Of a stretch of DNA of 10,970 bases, positions 6,199-10,970 are shown in pieces (positions within the stretch are counted from its first letter, which is position 1; each line of letters begins with the position of its first letter). The stretch is from Rhodanobacteraceae bacterium. Its GTDB lineage: Bacteria; Pseudomonadota; Gammaproteobacteria; Xanthomonadales; Rhodanobacteraceae. The position numbers and the translations under genes were made by a program. The notes under the pieces are model-generated. The model was not told the origin of the DNA and searched no databases. It saw only the letters and a program-made list of their open reading frames with translations. The stretch covers positions 1 to 10,970 of the forward strand of contig JAICHS010000063.1 in the NCBI GenBank assembly GCA_025924775.1, in the 5' to 3' direction.

Positions 6199-7175
6199 AA
6201 AGAACCGTACTGTGTTTTGGCGAGGCGCTGATCGATTTCCATCAGGAACCACGCGGCAAGGATTCGCCGCCCGTCTACATCCCGCACGCCGGCGGTGCGC
6301 CTGCCAACGTTGCGGTGGCCACGGCGCGACTGGGCGACGCCAGTGCGTTCGTCGGGATGTTCGGCCGCGACGTGTTCGGCGACCTGCTGCTGAAAGGCTT
6401 GTCCGACGCGGGCGTGGACACCCGCCACACCCGCCGCACCGACGCCGCCAACACCGCGCTGGCGTTTGTCTCGCACGATGCGCGTGGCGATCGCAGTTTC
6501 AGCTTTTATCGGCCGCCATCGGCCGACCTGTTGTTTCGCGACGCCGATTTTGACCCCGCGATCTTCGCGGGCGACAACCTGTTCCACGCGGGTTCGTGCA
6601 GCATGACCGAACCTGCATCGGCCGCCACCACCTTGCGCGGCATGGCGCGCGCGCGCACTGCGGGTGCGCTGGTCAGCTTCGACATGAACCTGCGTCCGGC
6701 GTTGTGGCCGCGTGGAGAGGATCCCGCGCCCACCATCTGGCGGGCACTGGCGTTGGCGGATTTCATCAAATTGAGCGCGGAAGAGCTCACATTCCTTGCC
6801 GCATCCGTGGGTGGCGAGTCGGCAGCCTTTGCCCGGTTGTGGCAAGACCACGCGCAGTTCATGGTGGTCACCGACGGCGCGCATGCGGTGCGTTGGTTTA
6901 CGCGCGACCAGGCAGGACAAGCCCCGACTTTCCCGGTACGCGCGATCGATGCCACCGGCGCGGGCGATGCGTTCGTCGGCGGCTGCCTGCACGGGTTTGT
7001 ACAACAAGCTGCGTGCAGTGAAAACCTCGCTGCGTTCGCCACCGATTCCGCGAGGCGCGATCCCGTGTTGCGCTTCGCCGCCGCCTGCGGCGCGCTGGCC
7101 GTCACCCGCACCGGCTCGTTCGCGGCGATGCCGACGCGCAGCGAGGTTGAAACATTCCTGGAGCAGCACCCATGA
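6195..7175 (+). CDS. PfkB/ribokinase-family sugar kinase, probable fructokinase
   Basis: A 326-residue cytoplasmic kinase of the PfkB family, of typical length. The opening is CFGEALIDFHQ (7-17). The glycine-rich signature GGAPANVAVATARLG (33-47) includes Asn38. The C-terminal signature DATGAGDAFVGG (252-263) provides the anion hole and the catalytic base Asp258. The N-terminal pattern and the GGAPANVA signature are typical of fructokinases (ScrK-like) rather than ribokinase or KDG kinase. The reaction is ATP plus fructose to fructose-6-phosphate. Followed immediately by a mannose isomerase gene, it completes the step from mannose-derived fructose to glycolysis. The start overlaps the permease stop (ATGA), and AAGGGA at 6178-6183 is the probable ribosome site. 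Direct use of mannose as an alternative substrate cannot be excluded from sequence. Confidence 0.88.
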   Translation: MKRTVLCFGEALIDFHQEPRGKDSPPVYIPHAGGAPANVAVATARLGDASAFVGMFGRDVFGDLLLKGLSDAGVDTRHTRRTDAANTALAFVSHDARGDRSFSFYRPPSADLLFRDADFDPAIFAGDNLFHAGSCSMTEPASAATTLRGMARARTAGALVSFDMNLRPALWPRGEDPAPTIWRALALADFIKLSAEELTFLAASVGGESAAFARLWQDHAQFMVVTDGAHAVRWFTRDQAGQAPTFPVRAIDATGAGDAFVGGCLHGFVQQAACSENLAAFATDSARRDPVLRFAAACGALAVTRTGSFAAMPTRSEVETFLEQHP

Positions 7176-8383
7176 CCGACCTGCCCGATTTCCGTTCACC
7201 CGATTTCCTGCGCCAGCACATCCGCGACACCATGGCGTTCTACCACCCGCACTGCCTCGACCCGGCTGGCGGCTGCTTCCATTACTACAAGGACGACGGC
7301 ACGATCTACGACCGCGTGGACCGCCACCTCGTCAGCAGTGCGCGTTTCGTGTTCGACTACGCGATGTATGCGCGCCATTTCGGCGGCGCCGAATACCTCG
7401 ACGGCACACGCCACTGCGTCGCGTTTATCCGCGATGCGCACTTGAACCCCGCGACCGGCGGCTATCACTGGACCTTGCGTGACGGTCAGCCGGTCGACAC
7501 CACCAACCACGGCTACGGCGCCGCGTTCGCCCTGGTCGCCTACGCGCAGGCACGCATGGCCGGCATCGCCGAGGCCGCGGCGTGGATGGACGAGCATTGG
7601 AAGATGCTTGAGCGGCGCTACTGGGATGCCGAGTACGGCCTGTACCGCGACGAGGCCGACGCCACGTGGCACTTCTCGGATTACCGCGGCCAGAACGCCA
7701 ACATGCACATGTGCGAGGCGATGCTGACCGCATTCGAGGCCAGCCGCGAGCAGCGTTGGCTCGACCGCGCCTACACGCTGGCCGACAACATGACGCGGCG
7801 GCAGGCGGCCAAGGCCGGCGGCCTGGTGTGGGAACACTACGATGCGTACTGGGAAATCGACTGGGAGTACCACAAGGACAACCCACGGGACCTGTTTCGC
7901 CCGTGGGGTTTCCAGCCCGGCCATCAGGCCGAGTGGGCCAAGCTGCTGCTGATCCTCGGCCGCCACGTCGACGCGGATTGGCTGTTGCCGACCGCGCGGC
8001 ACCTGTTCGATACCGCGGTCGTGCGCGCGTGGGACGCGCAATACGGCGGCCTGTGCTACGGCTTCGCGCCGGATGGCTCCATCTGCGATGCCGACAAGTA
8101 CCACTGGGTGCAGGCCGAATCCCTGGCCTGTGCGGCGTTATTGGCCGACCGCACCGGCGAGCAAAAGTATTGGGACTGGTACCGACGCCTGTGGGGCTAT
8201 GCGTGGGATCACTTCGTTGATCACGCGCACGGCGGCTGGTACCGCATCCTCACCCGCGACGGCCGCAAATACAGCGACGAGAAAAGCGACGCCGGCAAGA
8301 CCGACTACCACAACATGGGCGCGTGCTACGAGGTGCTCAATGTGGTGGGCGGCGCGGATGCGGCCAGCGGGCGCTCGCTGTGA
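7172..8383 (+). CDS. AGE-family epimerase, probable D-mannose isomerase (mannose to fructose)
   Basis: A 403-residue (alpha/alpha)6-barrel enzyme of the N-acylglucosamine 2-epimerase family. Several residues fit the aldose-ketose isomerase branch (YihS/mannose isomerase): Arg58 in SSAR, His179 in NANMHMCEA, His251 and Glu254 in PGHQAEWAKLLL (249-260), and His380 in DYHNMGACYEVLN (378-390). Recalled YihS catalytic positions (His176, His251, Glu254, His383) fall at nearly the same numbers. NHGYGAAFALVAYAQ (112-126) is also typical. The enzyme would interconvert D-mannose and D-fructose without phosphorylation or ATP, which explains the fructokinase next to it. The 4-nt overlap with the kinase (ATGA) is preceded by TGGAG at 7159-7163. 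Cellobiose 2-epimerase or N-acetylglucosamine epimerase activity is less likely in this context. Confidence 0.88.
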   Translation: MTDLPDFRSPDFLRQHIRDTMAFYHPHCLDPAGGCFHYYKDDGTIYDRVDRHLVSSARFVFDYAMYARHFGGAEYLDGTRHCVAFIRDAHLNPATGGYHWTLRDGQPVDTTNHGYGAAFALVAYAQARMAGIAEAAAWMDEHWKMLERRYWDAEYGLYRDEADATWHFSDYRGQNANMHMCEAMLTAFEASREQRWLDRAYTLADNMTRRQAAKAGGLVWEHYDAYWEIDWEYHKDNPRDLFRPWGFQPGHQAEWAKLLLILGRHVDADWLLPTARHLFDTAVVRAWDAQYGGLCYGFAPDGSICDADKYHWVQAESLACAALLADRTGEQKYWDWYRRLWGYAWDHFVDHAHGGWYRILTRDGRKYSDEKSDAGKTDYHNMGACYEVLNVVGGADAASGRSL

Positions 8384-10761
8384 ACCACGCCCGCCACCTG
8401 GCATGCGTCGCGGCGACGCTGGCCTTGTCGCTGTGCTGCGCAGCCGCCCCCGCACAGACAAGCGGACCCGCCGACTCAGTCAACCCGCTGATCGGCAGCC
8501 GCAACGGTGGCAACACCTTTCCCGGCGCCACGCTGCCGTTCGGGATGTTGCAGTGGAGTCCCGAAAACACCAGGGGTCAGCACGACCGCGCCGCGGCGCC
8601 GGGCGGCTATCAGTACGACGCCACCCGCATCCGCGGCTTCAGCCTGACGCACCTGTCTGGTACCGGTTGCCGCGGCGCCAGCGGTGACATCCCGTTCATG
8701 CCGGTGACGGTTGCGATCACGAGTTCACCGGCACTCGACGCGACCGACGCGCGCTACGCCGCCAACTTTTCGCATGCCGACGAACACGCCGCACCCGGTG
8801 ACTATCGCGTCAGGCTTGCCAACGGCGTCGCGGTGGAACTTGCCGCCGCGCTGCGCAGCGGCACCGCCCGTTTCAAGTTTCCGGAAGGCGAACCCGCCAA
8901 CCTGCTGCTGCGCGCGTCGGATTCGGAAGTCGGCAGCAGCGATGCGGAAATCACGCTCGACCGCAAAACGCAAACCGTCAGCGGTTCGGTCACCAGCGGC
9001 AACTTCTGCGGTTATTTGTCGAAGGCCGACCGGCGCAGCTACTACACGCTGTATTTCGTTGCGAAGTTCGACCGGCCGTTCACAGCAACCGGCACCTGGC
9101 ACGATGCCACGGTGCGCGCCGGCGCCACGTCGGCGCGCGGCGGCACCAGCTACGGCGACAAGGGTTTCCCGCCACCCCGCAAGGGCTCCGGCGCATGGGT
9201 GGGTTTCGCACCGGGCAGCGACGTCGTGGTGCGCGTGGGCATCTCCTACGTCAGTGCCGCGAACGCGCAGGCGAACCTGCGGGCGGAAATCCCGCGCGGC
9301 ACCACGCTGGCCGGGGTGCGCCAACGCGCGCACGATGCCTGGAACACGCTGCTCGATCGAATCGCGGTCGCAGGCGGCACCCCCGATCAGCGCGCCACGT
9401 TCTACACCGCGCTGTACCACGCGCTGCTGGAACCCAACACCTTTAGCGACATCGACGGCGAATACCGCGGCTTCGATCAGAAAACCCAGCGTGTCGAAGG
9501 CGCGCAGAAAACCCAGTACGCCAATTTCTCCGGCTGGGACGTGTACCGCTCGCAACTGCAGCTCGTGACCTGGCTGCTGCCGAAGGTCGGCAGCGACATC
9601 GCGCAATCGCTGTACAACCAGGCGCGACAGAACCACGGCGAGTGGGATCGCTGGACCCACGCGTCCGGCGGCACCCACGTGATGGCGGGCGATCCATCCG
9701 CGCCGGCACTGGCAGGCATCGTCGCCTTCGGCGGGCGGGACTTCGACATCAGGGGCGCCTATGCATCGCTCAAGTACGCGGCCACCCACGTCAGCGCCAA
9801 CGACTTGAGCGACGCCGGCTGCAACGTCGAATGCGTCGGCCAGCGTCCCTCGCTCGACCAGTGGCTGCAACTGCACTACATCGCCACGAAATCGCACGCG
9901 TGGGGTGGCGCCGGCGAAACGCTGGAAGACGCGACGGCCGACTTCGCGCTGTCGCAACTGGCACTCGCCGCCGGCGACCCCGCCGGGCACACGTTGTTCC
10001 TGGCTCGCTCGGGTTACTGGCGCAACCTGTTCAACCCACACGCGACACCCGGGGGAGGTTACATCCAGAACCGCAACGCCGACGGCTCCTGGCCCGCGTT
10101 CACGCCCGGCACCGACGACGGCTTCGTCGAGGGCAGTGCCGCGCAATACCTGTGGATGGTGCCGTTTGACGTCGAGGGCCTATTCGATGCCATGGGTGGC
10201 CGCGCCAAGGCCGTCGCGCGGCTGGATGCGTTTTTCCACGACCGGCATGGCAACTGGGCACTGACCCACGCCGGCCCGTTGCACCCGGAATTGAACAACG
10301 AGCCATCGATCGGCACGCCCTGGCTGTACGACTTTGCGGGCCTGCCGTGGCAGACCCAGAAGGCCGTGCGCGTAGTGCTGGACACGATCTGGAAAAACAC
10401 GCCCGGCGGCATCCCCGGCAACGACGACCTCGGCGAAATGTCCTCGTGGTACGTTTGGGCCGCGCTGGGCCTGTATCCGGGCATCCCGGGCCGGGCCGAA
10501 TTGCTGCTGGGCAGCCCGCTGTTCCCGCGCGCGGTGATCCATCGCCCCGGCGGGGACGTCCAGATCGAAGCGCCCGCTGCAAGCCACGCCAACCTGTACG
10601 TGCACGCACTGGCGCTGGACGGCAAACCGTGGAACAAACCCTGGCTGCCGGAAGCCTTCGCGCTGCACGGCGGCACCCTGCATTTCACGCTGGGTGCAAC
10701 GCCCGACAAGACCTGGGGCAGCGATCCGGTCGACGCGCCGCCGTCGTTTCCGCCACGCTGA
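8380..10761 (+). CDS. Second secreted GH92 alpha-mannosidase, divergent subtype
   Basis: A 793-residue GH92 enzyme starting at a GTG that overlaps the isomerase stop by 4 nt (GTGA), so translation is probably coupled; no good ribosome site is seen. Residues 1-25 (MNHARHLACVAATLALSLCC then AAAPA) are a signal peptide, cleaved probably before QTSG. Family blocks are NPLIGSRNGGNTFPGATLPFGM (35-56), GFSLTHLSGTGCRGASGD (86-103), SGWDVYRSQ (384-392), GFVEGSAAQYLW (581-592), NNEPSIGTPWLYDFAG (639-654) and GNDDLGEMSSWYVW (680-693). Glu584 and Asp683 are the probable acid and base by analogy. It differs from its neighbour at substrate-side motifs: EGSAAQY replaces EGNSWQY, and NEPSIGTPW replaces NEPSHHIAY. 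It also has a longer segment at about 470-515 with Cys471 and Cys475. It is therefore not a recent duplicate and probably cleaves another linkage. Confidence 0.92.
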   Translation: MNHARHLACVAATLALSLCCAAAPAQTSGPADSVNPLIGSRNGGNTFPGATLPFGMLQWSPENTRGQHDRAAAPGGYQYDATRIRGFSLTHLSGTGCRGASGDIPFMPVTVAITSSPALDATDARYAANFSHADEHAAPGDYRVRLANGVAVELAAALRSGTARFKFPEGEPANLLLRASDSEVGSSDAEITLDRKTQTVSGSVTSGNFCGYLSKADRRSYYTLYFVAKFDRPFTATGTWHDATVRAGATSARGGTSYGDKGFPPPRKGSGAWVGFAPGSDVVVRVGISYVSAANAQANLRAEIPRGTTLAGVRQRAHDAWNTLLDRIAVAGGTPDQRATFYTALYHALLEPNTFSDIDGEYRGFDQKTQRVEGAQKTQYANFSGWDVYRSQLQLVTWLLPKVGSDIAQSLYNQARQNHGEWDRWTHASGGTHVMAGDPSAPALAGIVAFGGRDFDIRGAYASLKYAATHVSANDLSDAGCNVECVGQRPSLDQWLQLHYIATKSHAWGGAGETLEDATADFALSQLALAAGDPAGHTLFLARSGYWRNLFNPHATPGGGYIQNRNADGSWPAFTPGTDDGFVEGSAAQYLWMVPFDVEGLFDAMGGRAKAVARLDAFFHDRHGNWALTHAGPLHPELNNEPSIGTPWLYDFAGLPWQTQKAVRVVLDTIWKNTPGGIPGNDDLGEMSSWYVWAALGLYPGIPGRAELLLGSPLFPRAVIHRPGGDVQIEAPAASHANLYVHALALDGKPWNKPWLPEAFALHGGTLHFTLGATPDKTWGSDPVDAPPSFPPR

Positions 10762-10778
10762 TCGGTGGCCAGTACGCA

Positions 10779-10803
10779 AAAGCCCTCCGCGACGAAGGGC
10801 TTT
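10779..10803 (+). terminator. Terminator-like hairpin after the mannoside operon
   Basis: AAAGCCCT (10779-10786) is perfectly complementary to AGGGCTTT (10796-10803) around a 9-nt loop, giving an 8-bp stem that starts 18 nt after the stop of the last gene. The upstream A-run and downstream TTT give a bidirectional look, but the T-tract is only three bases long. It fits an intrinsic terminator or 3'-end stabilising hairpin for the operon. Confidence 0.65.
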
Positions 10804-10826
10804 CGGTATCCTGATTGGCGTCGCAT

Positions 10827-10910
10827 GTCAGCAAGAAATCGTCATTCCGGGGCCGTCCGCGCTGTTTACGGGCGGAACCCGGAATGACGACGAAAGATAT
10901 GGCTGCTGAC
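10827..10910. repeat. Nested inverted repeat around a CGTCATTCCGG palindrome (possible dispersed palindromic element)
   Basis: A perfect 13-bp inverted repeat, TCGTCATTCCGGG at 10839-10851 and CCCGGAATGACGA at 10878-10890, encloses 26 bp with smaller possible pairings (CCGC/GCGG at 10857-10860 and 10872-10875). It is nested in an outer 7-bp pair, GTCAGCA (10827-10833) and TGCTGAC (10904-10910). Similar GTCATTCC...GGAATGAC palindromes are abundant intergenic repeats in many proteobacteria (general knowledge). No coding sequence is credible here. It could alternatively be a second, strong transcript-end hairpin. Confidence 0.6.
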
Positions 10911-10970
10911 GTGTAGCGCGAATCAGGTTCGGGATTGGCCAAGGTCAAGCGAGCGCCGAGACTAGAACGG
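10911..10970. other. Right-edge sequence with no recognisable feature
   Basis: The final 60 bases after the palindrome carry no open frame, ribosome site or repeat that I can support. It is probably intergenic DNA leading to the next gene outside the window. Confidence 0.4.

Noticed and set aside
5134..6252. 372-codon minus-strand frame opposite the permease
   Set aside because: It is rich in Gln/His/Arg, as expected from the complement of a membrane-protein gene; it has no ribosome site or motif.
8380..8450. Lipoprotein signal (lipobox) in the second GH92
   Set aside because: The cysteines occur in LSLCC, where the residue before the first Cys is Leu rather than Gly/Ala/Ser; AAAPA followed by QT looks like an ordinary signal peptidase I site.
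8725..10146. 473-codon minus-strand open frame opposite the second GH92
   Set aside because: It has low-complexity, Arg/Gly/Val-rich composition with no recognisable domain, and it lies opposite an unambiguous enzyme whose motifs are intact.
1..10970. CRISPR array, tRNA, rRNA, transposase or phage genes
   Set aside because: No regularly spaced repeats, no tRNA-like cloverleaf and no recombinase or structural phage motifs were seen; the window is ordinary dense chromosomal metabolism.

Overview
The window is GC-rich, tightly packed bacterial DNA. It holds two unrelated transcription groups and a short non-coding tail. The codon use, the LacI-controlled sugar locus with periplasmic GH92 enzymes and a FucP-type permease, and the short GC-rich terminator suggest a gammaproteobacterium of the Xanthomonadales (Rhodanobacter/Dyella/Lysobacter-like). 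This placement is inference from general knowledge of such loci; no rRNA or marker gene is present.

Left part (1-1358): the 5' end of a LysR-family regulator runs off the left edge on the minus strand. It is divergent from a LysE/RhtB-family exporter and an NADPH-dependent FMN reductase, which look like a two-gene operon. The 88-bp gap between the divergent genes carries a TGGTCT-N7-AGACCA dyad that touches the regulator's start codon.

Central and right part (1374-10761): a compact mannoside-utilisation locus. A secreted GH92 alpha-mannosidase is on the minus strand. Divergent from it is a five-gene plus-strand operon: LacI-family regulator, FucP/GluP-type sugar:H+ symporter, PfkB-family fructokinase, AGE-family mannose isomerase and a second, clearly different secreted GH92. 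All four junctions in the operon are 4-nt start/stop overlaps. The divergent intergenic region contains two identical copies of the 14-bp LacI-type dyad TTGGATCGTTCCAA, inside an 18-bp identical stretch, exactly 103 bp apart. One copy sits on the Shine-Dalgarno of the minus-strand GH92 and the other is upstream of the regulator gene.

The genes fit one pathway. Two periplasmic exo-alpha-mannosidases release mannose from mannosides (N-glycan or mannan fragments). The symporter imports mannose, the isomerase converts it to fructose, and the fructokinase makes fructose-6-phosphate for central metabolism. This route needs neither a mannose PTS nor a mannokinase/phosphomannose isomerase pair. The LacI protein probably senses a pathway sugar and represses both arms through the paired operators.

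The tail (10762-10970) holds a terminator-like hairpin just after the operon, then a nested inverted repeat of about 84 bp around a CGTCATTCCGG-type palindrome, probably a dispersed repeat. No rRNA, tRNA, CRISPR array, transposase or phage gene is visible.
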